Positions 11,340 to 24,665 of a stretch of 64,000 bases of DNA are shown here, piece after piece. This DNA comes from Apiospora phragmitis (taxonomy: Eukaryota > Ascomycota > Sordariomycetes > Amphisphaeriales > Apiosporaceae). The DNA lies in contig JAQQWL010000011.1 of the NCBI GenBank assembly GCA_038363925.1, forward strand, positions 310,001 to 374,000, written 5' to 3'. The translations under genes and the position numbers were made by a program. The notes under the pieces were generated by a model, which was not told the origin of the DNA, made no database searches, and saw only the letters and a program-made list of their open reading frames with translations. Every line of letters begins with the position of its first letter. Position 1 is the stretch's first letter.

Positions 11340-12750
11340 TAACTTTATCGAGCTATTAAATAATCGAAAACAAACCTTATTATTTAAATTTACGAGGTCG
11401 AATTAATTTAGCCGAACCTTTATAAAAGGGACGCGGTTAAGGCGTTACGATATAAACGATCCGATAGTTATTAACGCCGGTCGCGCCGGCCTCGCGTAGA
11501 GCTAGTATTACCCGCGTAGTAACACGGTAGCGTATAACTAAGCGCCTTAAACGCGACCTAGTAGCGCTAATAGCTTAAAGGGAGATATCGAGGAAGTATT
11601 AAACTATTTAGAAAAACTAATTACTAGTTTAATAGCCCCCGGTAAGGGACGCGAAGAGATTTTTTAAGTAATTAAACACCTCCGTATTAACGTAACCGAG
11701 CCGCGACTACACTTTAATGACGACGATAACGCGCCGGTAACCCGTAGAGAGCTACGGAAGATAATCGGAGAAGCTGTTGCTTAAGCTACGCAAGGCCTTA
11801 ATATTACGTAAACGAAGTTATAGGCCTAGGTTATAGCCTCGCCGTACGGTAATAACCCCGCCTCCTAGTAGCCGAAGGTTATTATTTTAGCCCGCCGAAC
11901 TTGCGAAGTAATAATTAAGAGCGTAAATTAATTAAGCGATATATAAAAAAAGAAGCTAATAAATATAATATAAAGCGTAAATATGGTAATCGGGTAAAGC
12001 GAGGTTATCGTAATAAGGAAATTATTTAGCGGCGATATCGTTTTTATTTTTAAAAACGAAGCAAAAAAATATATAGAGAATAATAGCTAAGTTTTAAACG
12101 TTTTTAAGAGTAACGCGTAGCTCGTTTATAAAGAGCTCGTAATTATTATTAAAAGAATCCCGGCGAAAAAGCTACGGGATACTTATAACGAAACTATGTT
12201 ATTATATAGCTTATTAATAAATAAATATAACCCGAAAGAGATCTCGAAATATAAGCGTAGCTTACCGAGGAACCCTAAAGTATATTACGCTTCCCTTATT
12301 TTATATATAAGCTCCGCTTAAGTTATAAAGAATTTATATAATAACGGCCTTATATAGAACGCGGAGATCTTTAATTATAAACCGTATAATACTAGCCTCC
12401 GTATTTAATAATACTTCCGTTATTACGGTTACGATTATATAGCGAAATATTATAAGAAATAATAGCGGTACGGTTATTATTTTACGATAGTTTATTTTAA
12501 AAAGGATTAAAAGTGCTTATAAAAGGGACTACGAGGTAAGAAACGTTATATTAATTACGGTAGGGAATACACGGTATAGGATCGTAGCTACCCCGTAGCG
12601 ATCTAGTAAAGAGAACGCGTAAGAGAAGCTTATGCCTACCGACCTCGTTAGTTCGAGGTCCGTAGTACCGGCGATAGCTCGGCCGGAATAGGGCGCTTAT
12701 CGCCGCCGGCGACGCTTCTTACTAGCGAAGGGGAAGGGTATACCGAAGTT
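11340..12750 (+). pseudogene. LINE ORF1 (gag-like) relic with zinc knuckles
   Basis: RIP-broken frames give a nucleic-acid-binding protein. Around 12,410-12,600 there are remnants of three zinc knuckles, with Cys codons turned to Tyr (for example YFRYYGYDYIAKYY in place of a CxxCxxxGHxxxxC knuckle). Just downstream comes an AWDRSCPV-like ending, a common close of Tad-type ORF1 proteins. Many stops make it dead. The start is not determinable. Confidence 0.6.
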
Positions 12751-12829
12751 TCCCGGAAGCGAGGCCGCTTACGATTCGATTCGACGACGAGCAGTTAAGG
12801 TAGAGAGGTTCGTTTATTGAGCCGGCGAA

Positions 12830-15800
12830 GCGTTACCGCCTTATTATTAGCGTAGGATATTATTATAGTTTTATAATTATAAATTTACGGGTAATATATT
12901 AAAACGTTATAATATTTAAAGTAATAATAGCGCTCGTTTTAATTAATAAGGAAAAGTATGATATATTAACGCTTTAAGAGGTATAAATTAACCCTTATAT
13001 AGATACGTTATATTACCCGGAGGCGGCTAAATATCGAGTAATTTATAGTAAAAAACGTGTAGCTATTTATATATATAAACGATTCGACCTTATTAAAATA
13101 GAAACGAAAGTAGGGCCCGATTAAGCCGTAATTACGATACCGGCGAGAGGATTAAATAATTTTATTATATAATTAATATACTCGTTAATTTAAAAAACCT
13201 CCCGCTAGCGAAGCCCCTTTAGTAACTTTAACGCGGCTTCGAACTTAAAGCGATACCTATTTATTAGAAACTTTAATATATATTACCCGTTATAGGATAT
13301 ATATAAGAGAAAATTATAAAGAGTAGATAGCTTCTTCGTATTTATAAACCGTTAAAATTTTAAGCTAGTTACGTTATATAGAGAAGTTACGAAACGCCGC
13401 TACGATTAAAAGGAGTTTATTTTAAACCTAGTTTAAATAATAAAAGGAATAATAATTTTATACGAAGGAGACCTTAGTTTAAAAAGCTTTAATTATAAGG
13501 CGTAAATTGTTTATATCGAATTAAAAATTAATTCGTTACGAGTAAATAAAGTAAAAGCGGAGGGATAAAACTAAATAATATTAAATAAAAGTTTAATACG
13601 AGCGGAAGCCGGGTTACGTTTAACCGATTTTACCGAGCTAATAAACCCGGAAGAGCTTAATTAAATTATCGATAACCTTATAAAAGCTTTACGAGAGATC
13701 GCCGATGTAGTAGCGCCGAGAAAAACCCTTTTTATTAATAGAGGCGCGCCTTAGTAGTTATTAAAGGTTTAAGAGGCGTAAACGATTATAAAATAGCGCT
13801 ACCGAATTTATTTTAAAGTACCCTTATAATATATTCGGAATTAATATATTAAAGTAAAGGCGGACTTAAAAAAAATCGTTAAAATAGTTAAGACGAAAAG
13901 CTGGCGCTACGTAATCGCTACTACCTTTTACGACTCTAAATTACTTTAGTCGCTTGAACAATGGGCCCGATTACGGAGCTGAACGCCACCACAAACTATA
14001 AAAATCCCGGAGCTAAGGCGTAGAGAGGGAGCCGCGATCGAGGTTCGAACCCACGCCGAAAAGGCCGCGCTCCTCTCGGAGAAATTCTTTTTAAACCCGG
14101 AGGCTAACCTACGAAACCTGGAGGATATATTAGACTACTAACTAGTAACCCCTAACCCTATTACTATCGAGACGGAGGTTATAGCCGAGGAAATAAAGGA
14201 TATTATTAAATAAATAAGATCCTAAAAAGCCCTAAGGGAGGACTTATTACCTTCGGGCTTCTTTAAGGCCTGCGGAGACCCCTTTTATTAAGTATTAGCT
14301 AGCTTAGCTACGGCGAGCTTCCGACTCGCCTACTTCTTAAAACGGCTCCGTATTACGAAGGTTATTATTATCCCGAAACCGAATAAAATAACGGCTATAA
14401 AATAAACCTTTAATAAATAAAGGCTTATTTCGCTATTTAGCGTGGTCGGTAAAGTTATAAAAATAATAATAGGTCGGCGACTTATTAAAATAGCCGAAAA
14501 GAGCTCGCTTTTATTTAAAATTAAATAAAGAACCGGTCGTAACGCTTTACCGAGCTCGCTATCCGATTAATTACCGACGTTATCCGTATAACGTAGTAAT
14601 AAAAAGGCGTCGCCTTTCTCTTCTAATTCGATATTAAGGGCGCCTTCGATATAATTAACCACCGCAGGCTGATCGCTATACTATAAGCGAAAGGACTATT
14701 AGACTAGGTTTACCGATGGGTCGAGAGCTTTATTACGGAAAGATCGGCTCGCCTTTATTTCGATAGCGAGTCGTTAAATAAAATTTAACTCCGCGCTAAT
14801 ATGCCGTAAAGCTCTTCGCTATTACCGATCTTTTTTATCCTTTATATTATTACGTTATACGAAGAATTCGTAGCTTATAAGCAGCTTATTATCGTCGGGT
14901 TCGTAAACGACACGAATCTTATTACCGTCGGACCGGACTACGCCACGAACTGCCGTATTTTAAAAAAAGCCTGGGAAACTAGCAGCCGCTAGGCACGTAT
15001 GAGAGGGATAGAGTTCGAACTTAAAAAGAGCGAGCTTATTTATTTTACTAGGGCGCGAAAAGCTTGTACGCTATAAGTACGACTCGGGGACGCTATTATT
15101 TTATCGGTAACCTCCGCGAAATTCCTCGGCGTATAGTTTTATCGGAAGTTATAATAAAAAAAACTATATTTTAAAAATTAAAGTAAAAATAATTATATAA
15201 ACCCTAGCTCTTATTAAACTAGTAGCGTTAACGTGAGGATGCTCGGTATAAAAAGTAAAAGAATTCTATACGAAAATAATCCGCAGCGTACTCGCGTACG
15301 GTGCCTCGGCTTAGTACTAAGTTAAGGATAAAAGAAAGGGGCTAGCTCTTAGCTTTACGACGGTATAGAACTCCTACCTCCGGACCGTTATAAGGGCATA
15401 CAAGGCGACCCCTTAATACTACTTCGAGACGGAAGCGGCGGTGCCCCTTCTCGATCTCTACCTAAGCGCGAGGGTAGCTAGCTTCGAAGCTTGCACGGAG
15501 GCCACCGGTAAAGCATAGCTTCTCCGTGGCGCCTATATTAAGGCGGCCGAGATTATTAATAGAGAGCGTACCGTAAAGAGGAGATGGCGGAGGTCCTTAG
15601 GGGTTAATAAAACTTATACGGCTATATAATTAAGTAATACTTAATTAGTATTAATTAAATATTAATTTAATAGTTAAATAATTAAATAAGTGCTTAAAAA
15701 GAAATAAAAATAAAAATAAAAATAGTTTTATATTATTACTTTTTTATAAGGCCGCCGCGAATTAGTTATAAAGTCGCTATTAAACTAGGGAACGTGCCGC

Positions 15801-16200
15801 CGTTACGACGATATATTTAAGTACGAAGCGTCGGTCTTAATATAGGTACGTATTAAACGAATAAGATTTAGGTTATTCTTATTTACTTATCGGGTTTTAA
15901 ACATCCCTACGCCGCTATATAATTATAGCGAAGGCCGGGAGATAACTAAACACCTGATTCTATACTGCGAAGACTTCGAAGAGAGCCGAGAATAGTTAGT
16001 AAAACAGCTCGCCCTTTACTTATTACGAACTCGCCGCGATCTCGTTATATTTATTATAAAGAAAAATTTTATTAAGGTAATTATAAGGTGGCTTTTACGG
16101 ACTAGCCGGCTACCTCTGTATAAACTTATAATAGAAATAGGGGGACCGCCCGAATCTGGTTAAATCTCTTTAGGCCCTGAGGTAAGGGCTACTAGGCTAG
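12830..16200 (+). pseudogene. LINE ORF2 relic: endonuclease and reverse transcriptase
   Basis: The first part resembles an APE-type endonuclease (LQYNV at about 12,865, YDILAL- and GDFNIHYP-like remnants). The reverse transcriptase is clear: FDIKGAFD at about 14,620, then GFVNDTNLITVG at about 14,900, where the active-site ADD has become VND through RIP-type changes. The C-terminus near 15,900-15,970 keeps a CxC...HLILYC zinc-like motif typical of Tad-group LINEs. No RNase H domain was recognised. Stops throughout. Confidence 0.75.
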
Positions 16201-18008
16201 TAGGTGAGAACTAATAAAGTAACGTCGAGCACGCGAGGTAGATTATAGTATATAGTAGCGTGTATTTTTAGTCCAGCTTCGGCACGGTTTATTATACGAG
16301 GAACTAAGTAGATATACCGAAGGCCTTCGGCTTACGGCGTACTATTAATAATAATAATAATAATATATTTAAATAACTTTATTATATAATTTATAAAATA
16401 ATAAGTTTTATTAAAATAAAATTAATTACGGTTAATAAATTAAAACTAAGCTTAAACGTATCGAACTTAAATAAACTAACGATTTTAAACCTCGAATTAT
16501 TTACATATAAAAAAGTATTTTAAAATATTAAGATTTTATAAATAGTTTAAAAAAAAACGGTAACCTTGTTTTTTAAAAACTTCAACTTTTAAACGTACTT
16601 TTCGAAAAAACAATACTTAAACTATTTACGACGTATTTTATATAATACTTTTTAAAATATTATATATTAAAAATAAAAAGAACTTTTTTTTAAAAAATTT
16701 TTAATATAAAATTCGAAGAATAAATTAAATACTATTTCGATTAAGTTAATTATACGTTTTAAAAAAAGCTTTGTTATTATTTCGAAAGAAACGAAGTTAA
16801 TATACCGGTAAACGGATCCTTTAAAAATAAGCTCGCAAGTTTAATATTACCGGCCGCTTTTACTTATTAACGAGACCGAATAATAAAACCGATTTCGGAA
16901 ACCCGAAAAGAGGATATTCTATACTCTTCCCGAGAATAGATAGTCGAATAACCGCCGCCTAAACGAGAGACACCCGGTTTTTATACGGAGTAATCGTTCG
17001 CGATATTATAGGATACTTTAGGCCTAACGTTTAACCTTAGATTCTTAAGTATTTAAACGTTATAAGATATCGTCTTTTTATTTTATTTTAATACCGCCGG
17101 ATTAGACCGCATAATTATTTAATTTAATATAATTTATAAAGTACGATATCCTTCTAAGCCGAGTTATTTATAACGGTAAAATCGATTAAAATAAAGTCGT
17201 TACCTTTTTAAAGATATAAAAAAAGGAAAAAAACTATATCGATAAGCCGTACGATATCTTTTACGATAAAGTACGGATATTTATTAAAACATATCGACGG
17301 CTAGATATATTAAAGGACTAATATTATACGATCTTCCCGGATTTTTTTTTAAACGTGCGGAGGTATTCTATTTTTATTATATCGGACTCGAGAAAAGATA
17401 AGACGAGATATATTACCTTATAAACTTATATTTTAATATAATAATAAATTACGTATAAGATTTTACGAATTAAACGATAATTTTTTTTATACGAGTAAAA
17501 AGTAAAAACGTTAAAAAATAACTTATCGAAGTTTTGAAAATCTTATTAAATAAGTTCTAACTCGTATAATAAGTTTTTAAAAAAAGAGTTAAAAAAGAGA
17601 TCGCTTTTTATACCTTAGTTATACGAGCTTGCCGAGGAGTTCCGGAGTTTATACCGGCTTTTATTAATTAAAAGTTAATATACGAAGCGTTATTTTCGAA
17701 CTTTCGCGTATTGCTAAGTATAATAGCGGACTAGAGGCTCTCGGAACGATATTTAACGAAGGAACTATATTGAGACCCGGCTATAAATACGTATTTAATT
17801 AATAAACGGTTTATAAATAACCGTACGAGAGGAAACCATTAAAACAGCAGGAACTAAGGTTTTTTATACTACTTTAAAAGGGGTGCCACGTGCCTACGCG
17901 TACGAACCCCTTTTCTATTTTATAAAGAAGGGTATATAATACTCTTCGCAGTTCGTATTAAAAATAAAAATAAATAATAAAATATAATAATATAATACTA
18001 TTTAAACC

Positions 18009-21000
18009 TATTAAATAAGCTTTCGTATGTACGTATAAGTAGGTTTCGAGTTTAATCGAGGTTATATTATTATATTTTATTATTTATATTTATCTCTTAT
18101 GCTAGTTACGAGGGGTATTATATACCCTTCTTATTAAAATAAAAAAAGGGGTTCGTACGCGTAAGTACGTGGAACCTTTTTTAAAGTAACATAGAAAACC
18201 TTAGTTCTTGCTATTCTAATACTGGCAACTTTTTATTTTAACGATAAACTTGGCCAGCTCTTCTTATTAGGACGAGTCTTCCCGCTGTAAGGGTCTCGTA
18301 CGGATGGGTTACGCTAATCCGGTATTCGGTACCTACTTAAGCCGTATAAGTAATGCTATACTTTTTTAATATTGTTTTTATTAAATAGCAGGATCCCTTA
18401 ATTAATTATTTTAATTATTTAATAATAATAACGGGAATAAAGAAAAAATATTATATATTAACGCGTATTCCTTCTTATTATAAATTAAAAAGAACGGTTT
18501 AAAAATAATAATAGTAATAAGTACGGTTATATATCGCGATACGTTATATTTTATTAAGAACGTACGAGTCCAGCTTCTTAATATACGCTTTTATACGTAT
18601 AGTAAGGCTGTTTATCGAGACTATTTATTTAAAGGCTTTATTTAAGGATATTTTAATAAAGGCGTTTACCGGGTTATTCTCACTATTAATATAATAAATC
18701 TATAAGATTTATTTTTTTATACGATTCTCGGAGGGATATAATATTAATTATAAGCTTCTTTTCGTTTATTATATTTAATTTAACTAGGTAGTTATAAAAA
18801 GACCTCGAATTTATATAAAAAGTTATTAATATATTTTAAAATCTTAAGGTTTATATAATCTTTCTAAGCGTAATACTTAGTACGATACCGCTATTTATAT
18901 TAAAAATCGTGCCGTATAGTTCGTTAATTAATACGTTCTATATAACTTTTTTATATTTTATCGAGCTTTAATAAATAATATTATTTTAAATTTCGAACTA
19001 ATTCTTTATACGATTTATTTTTTAATTTAATAAAATTAAGTATTCAAATTAAGAGGTTAAGTTTTCGTTATTTATAAACGAGCCGTCGGTAAAAATATAT
19101 ATTTTTATATAATAAAAATTAAACGGAATATATTTTAAACTTCGTATTAAGTTCTAAATTTATTAATTAATACGCTCGTTTAAGCTCTTAATATCCTTAT
19201 TTTTTAAGGTTTATATTTAAGCGGTAACGAATAAATTATATGCTATTTTTAATTAATAAATAAACGCTAGGTATGCTTTTTTATACGTTAAAAGACGTAT
19301 TATTAATTTTTATTAATAGTTTTCGAGTTAATAAGCTTTAATTAATTAACCTATCCCTTTTATTTAAAAAGATATCGTATAATATTAATCGAATTTTACC
19401 TTTATTAAACTCGATCGACGTGTTTTTAATTAAGATACTTTTTAGCTTTATACGGAATTATTCTTTTATTAGCTTTTTTTCCTTTTTTAAAAAAGGGGTT
19501 ATAACGAAACTAAACGTATCGTCGGTTTATATTATTATAATACCGAAAATTTCCGGTTTATCCGTAATAAATAATAAATAGGCGTTATATATTAATACTA
19601 TTATTTTTAAATTTCGTATATAATAATTATAATACGTTTTAAACTAATAAAATCTTAATTTTATTAATTCGTATAAAGGTAATACGATTTAAAGTAGCGT
19701 TCCTTTCGAATACCTGCTTTTAAGTTTTATTAATAAGCGTGCGTAGATTAGTCGGTTTAACTTATCGTGCGACTAAGTATACGCTTATATAATATCGCAT
19801 AGCTCGCTTCGTATATTAAAGTCTTAAATTAGGGTCGGTCCGAAAGCTAAGAGGAGTTTTTAGCTCATCCGTTAAATTATTAAAAACTAAATTAAAATAG
19901 CCTCTTTTTCTATATTTTCGTAACCTTATATTACGAGCCTAAACTTCTTATATAGCTTCGTAATTTTACCCTTAATCTCTTATATTAACCGGGTTTTAAA
20001 GATCCTCCGGCCGGTATACTTACCGGGTCGAATCGGATAAATTCGAAAACTCTTTATACGGCGAGGTTATTAATCTCCTCCGCGTCGGACTCTTAAAACG
20101 TGTATCCGGACGAGATAATAACCCCGTCTTGTCGGAGCTTTACCGCTAAGTCGTAATTCTCTTATTCCTTTTAAATAAAGAATACGGCGGCTCGAACATT
20201 CCGGAGTAGGTATCTTCTCAGTCGTCCCCGGCTACGGTATACCGGAGCTACCGTAATTTCCTCGATTATCGGTTCGATATTTAGGGTATTTACCGGCTAT
20301 TCCGGATCTATTTATAATTCTAGTTAATCGTATAATTCTCCGGCTTCTTCCCGGTAATACGGCTTAATTTAAATTACTTAAAAAGCTTTCGAGCCTTTTA
20401 AAGTATTTATTCGGATTATATAGTCTTCGATAGCTGCTATTTTATATAGTTTAGTTTATCCTTTTTTTTCCCGCTAAACTAGAACTTCGCTCCGGAGCGG
20501 GAGTATTAAAATATTATGAACAGCCGGTCCGTTCCGGGTATTTAAAACTTGGTAAATCTCGACGTCCGCACGTATTTTCCGGAATATCTTTATTATTTTC
20601 CGTACGGCTTCTCTTCGTACTTAGATCTCTAATAACGGTAATAAGTTCCCGTCGATACGAGGGTATGTTTCGAATACGAGTAAAATAAATATTAAGTTAT
20701 TAAGGCTAGCCGTATTATTTAATATTTTAATTATTATTTAAAGTATTATTTTAATGTTTTAATTATTATTTAAAATATTATTTTAATATTTATATAATAA
20801 TTGAGATTTTTTAATAAAATATTAAAAGTTTTATATAACGAAATATGCATTTATTTAATTTTATTTATTATTTAATAAGTTTTAATAAGTATTTATTTAT
20901 AAGTAATTCTTATTATTTATATATAATTAAAAAGTCTTTAAAATACGTATATTTAATATTTATAAAGGGTATTTTAAATATTTTATACGCTAAGCGAATA

Positions 21001-24000
21001 TAAAAATATAATCGTTTTAAAAAACGTATTTATATCGATTATATAAAGTACGTTCTATTCGTTAATATAAATAATGTTTATAATAATTTCGTAATTAAAG
21101 TTATATTTATTTTATAACGAGAATTTAAATCTTTATAACGCCGGATTATATATTTAATATTAAAAATAAAACTTTTAAATCTCGTTAAAAATAGTAAAGT
21201 CGACGTCGTTATAACCGGCGTTTTTTAAGAAAATATAAAGCTTTTCCGTACGAAGGTATTTAAAACGTCGGTAAAAGTATCGAAACTATCTTTCGATAAA
21301 ATATAACGTTATTTCTATACGGCCGGTATTAAAAAACGGGTATCCTTATTTCTTAATTATAAAAAGTATTTCGCTATTCTTTTATATAATAAAATTAAAA
21401 ATATTATTATAATACGTTTTAAGCCGGTCGGTATTATATAACGAAAATAAAAAAAAGGTTATAATATTTAAAATATAATACTTAATTATTCTTAATAAGT
21501 TCCGTATATTAATTATTTTAATTAATAAAATAAGTTTTAAGCTTTTAAACTTAATCTCGACGCTTTTAGAAGTTTAATTAATTTATACGTCTAGGTTTTC
21601 TCGTATATAAGCTTTTATTTAAAACTTTTTAATTATTAAAAATAAGGCGGCGCCGATATTTTAAAGTGTTTTTTAATAAATTTAATTATATAAATTATTA
21701 AGGTTAAATTAATCGGCTTATATAATAATTTCTAAATAAATATCCTCGCTAATAAGCCTATAATAGAACGCGGCGTCCGTTAAATAAATAATACCTTATT
21801 ATATATCTTCTAGATCGACGTAATCGTACTCCTTTTTATTATTTTTTAACTCTTCCTTGTCCTCTTCCTAATCCCGAACGAACGTTTTATACTTATCTTA
21901 AAAAAGGGGGCCTTATCCAATATTATTACACGTTTAGAAATATTAGTTCCTTATTCGAAACTACTCTTCGGCTAAATAGTTTATCGATTAATAGCTTTAC
22001 TTATAGCAGATTCGGCAGGTTTTTCGTTTAAACTTCCGATTCTTATATAGTAATTTTAATCGAAAAGTGCCGGCGGGTCGCTAGATCCTTTCTTATCCTA
22101 ATAGTCGGCTATTATATAGTAATTTATTACCGTAGGCTAGTCGGTTTCTTCTCGTACGGTTATTTATAAACCGTTTATAATTAAGTACGTATTTATAGCT
22201 AGGTTTCGATATAATTATTTTATTAAATATCGTTCCGATAATATTTAGTCCGCTATTATATTTAGCGATATACGAAAGTCCGAAAATAACGCTTTATATA
22301 TTAGCTTTTAATTAATAAAAGCCGGTATAAACTTTAAAACTTTTTAATAAGCTTATATAATTAAAGTATAAAAAGCGATCTCTTCTTCGAATCTTTTTTT
22401 AAAGGCTCGTTATACGAGTTAGAGCTTATTTAGCAAGTTTTCTAAAACTTCGATAAATTAATTTTTAGCGTTTTTACTTTTTATTTATATAAAAGAGGTT
22501 ATTATTAAATCCGTAAAATATTATACGTAATTTATTATCGTATTAAAATACGAGTTTATAAGGTGGTATATCTCGTTTTATCTCTTTTCGAGTCCGATAT
22601 AATTAAAATAAAATGCCTCCGCACGGCCGGAAAAAATATCCGGAAAGATCGTATAATACTAGTCTTTTAATATATTTAACCGTCGGCATGTTTTAATAAA
22701 TATTTATATTTTATTATAAAAGATATAGTATAGTTTACCGGTATAGTTTTTTTCTTTCTTTTATACCTTCGAAAAAGTTACGACCTTATTTTAATCGATT
22801 TTACCGTTATAAATAGCTCGGCTTAAAGAGATATCGTATTTTATAACGTACGTTAAACTAGATAATCGTACGGTCTAGTCCGGCGGTACCGAAGTCGGAA
22901 AAAGAAAAAGGACGATATCTTGCGACGCTTAGGTACTTATAAATCCAGGGTTAGACGTCGGGCTTAAAATATCCCGTAGTGTCGCGGACGATTACTTTAT
23001 ATAAAGACCGGGTGTTTCTCGCTTAGGCAGCGGTTATTCGACTATCTATTCTAAGGAAGAATATAAAATATCCTCTTTTCGGGTTTCCGAAATCGGTTCT
23101 ATCGGTCGGTCCTATTATTATATAAGAGCGGCCGGTAATACTAAGTTTATAAGCTTAGCTTTAAAAGATCCGTTCGTTAATATATCGACTCCGTATTTTT
23201 TTAAAATAATTAAAGAGTCTTTTTAAAACGTACGATTAATTTACCCGAACTAGTGCTCGGTATATTCTTTAACTCGGTAATAAACGATTTTTAAAAAGAG
23301 GTCCCCTTTTATTTTTAATATATAATATTTTAAAAAGTATTATATAAAGTACGTCGTAAATAGTTAAGGTATTATTTCTTCGAAAAATACGTTTAAAAGT
23401 TTAAATTCTTAAAAAGCGAGGTTAACATTTCTTTTCTAAACTATTAAAAAGATCTCGATATTTTAAAAAACTTCTTCGTATATAAATAGTTCGGGGTCTA
23501 AAGTTTTCGGTTTATTTAAATTCGGTACGTCCGGGCTCGGTCTCGATTCGCCGACCGTAATTAACTCTATTTTAATAAGGGTTATCGTTTTATAAATCGT
23601 ACGATAAAGTTATTTAAATATATAATTATATATAGCCTAGCTAATTTCGTATATAATTCGCAACCTAGTCTCCTCTTTATAATATATACTCGGGAAAAAG
23701 GGTTCCTCCTCATACGGTTAATTCAGTTCGGCTCTTCCTCCGAATTTCTAACGGGCGGAAATTCTCGGGGCTCCTTAGTACGGTCGCCCTTATATCGGTA
23801 GGGACGTAAAACCGTCTCTTCACTCTTATTAATTTATAATTACTTTACGTAATTATTAATTAATATTAAATAAGTTTTTATACGTATATATAAAATATAT
23901 TTTAAGTTTAATCGAGGTTATATTATTATATTTTATTATTTATATTTATCTCTTATACTAGCTATAAAGGGTATCGTATACCCCTCTTATTAAAATAAAA

Positions 24001-24076
24001 AAGGGGTTTATACGCGTAGGTACGTGGCACCCTTTTTAAAGTAATGTAGAAAACCTTAGTTCCTGCTATTCTAATA
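18009..24076 (-). mobile_element. Copia-like element B, full length, inverted
   Basis: A 6,068-bp element with two 213-bp LTRs (18,009-18,221 and 23,864-24,076), read on the minus strand so the right LTR is 5'. It is flanked by a perfect 5-bp duplication AAACC (18,004-18,008 and 24,077-24,081) and lies inside an LTR of the same family. The internal region carries the same leader as A and C and then about 3.9 kb of pol. All coding parts are RIP-mutated. It is the only copy here not split by another insertion. Confidence 0.85.
18222..22145 (-). pseudogene. Copia pol relic of element B
   Basis: On the minus strand, about 20,500-20,700 encodes the end of the integrase, matching the plus-strand copy at 39,990-40,140 (YPRIDGNLIPLLEIQ-like). 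Reverse transcriptase and RNase H follow to the left. The piece corresponds to the block missing from element A. Frames are cut by many RIP stops. The upstream gag/protease part is too damaged to assign. Confidence 0.6.
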
Positions 24077-24665
24077 AAACCCTTATTTAATATTAATTAA
24101 TGATTACTCGTAGCGATTATAAATTAATAAGAGTAAAAAGACGGTTTTACGCCCTTGGCCTCGAGAATTTCGGCCTTTTAGAGATTCGGAGGAAGAGCCG
24201 AACTAAATTCACCGTATAAAGAGGAACCTTTTTTCCCGAGTATATATTATAAAGAGGAGATTAGGTTTCGATTTATACGCGAAACTAATTAAATTATATA
24301 TAATTATATATTTAAATAACTTTATTATACGATTTATAAAATAATAACACTTGCGAAAATAGAGTTAATTACGGTTAATAAATCGAGATCGAGCTCGAAC
24401 GTATCGAACTTAAATAGACCGATAATTATAAACCCCGAACTACTTATATATAAAAAAGTATTTTAAAATATCGGGATTTTTTTAATAGTTTAAAAAAAGA
24501 ACGTTAACCTCGCTTTTTAGAATTCGAACTTTTTAACGTACTTTTAAAAAAAATAATACCCGAACTATTTATGACATACTTTATACGATACTTTTTAAAA
24601 TATTATATATTAAAAATAAAGGGGATTTCCTTTTAAAAGTTATTAATTACCGAATTCAATAGATA

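Larger units (their letters stand above)
11321..16363 (+). mobile_element. Tad-like non-LTR retrotransposon (LINE), about 5.0 kb
   Basis: It is inserted in the leader of Copia A, with an apparent 12-bp duplication TATATTTAAATA (11,309-11,320 and 16,364-16,375), though the AT-rich target blurs the ends. The element ends in an (ATA)n tail (16,342-16,363), as LINEs do. The uninterrupted leader at 24,290-24,330 in element C, and its inverted copy in B, give the empty site. Two ORF relics are read in the same direction. Length and order fit the fungal Tad group. Confidence 0.8.
10860..18008 (+). mobile_element. Copia-like element A, internally deleted, carrying a LINE
   Basis: It has a 5' LTR (10,860-11,067), a leader (11,068-11,320), an inserted LINE, the remaining leader and 5' coding region (16,376-17,836), and a 3' LTR that starts near 17,837 and is cut at 18,008 by element B. 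Compared with element B, it ends at the CCGTACGAGAGGAAACC position (B at about 22,145), so the roughly 3.9 kb of pol up to the LTR is missing. It is therefore a deletion derivative that could not move without a helper. Without the LINE it would be about 2.1 kb. Confidence 0.75.
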
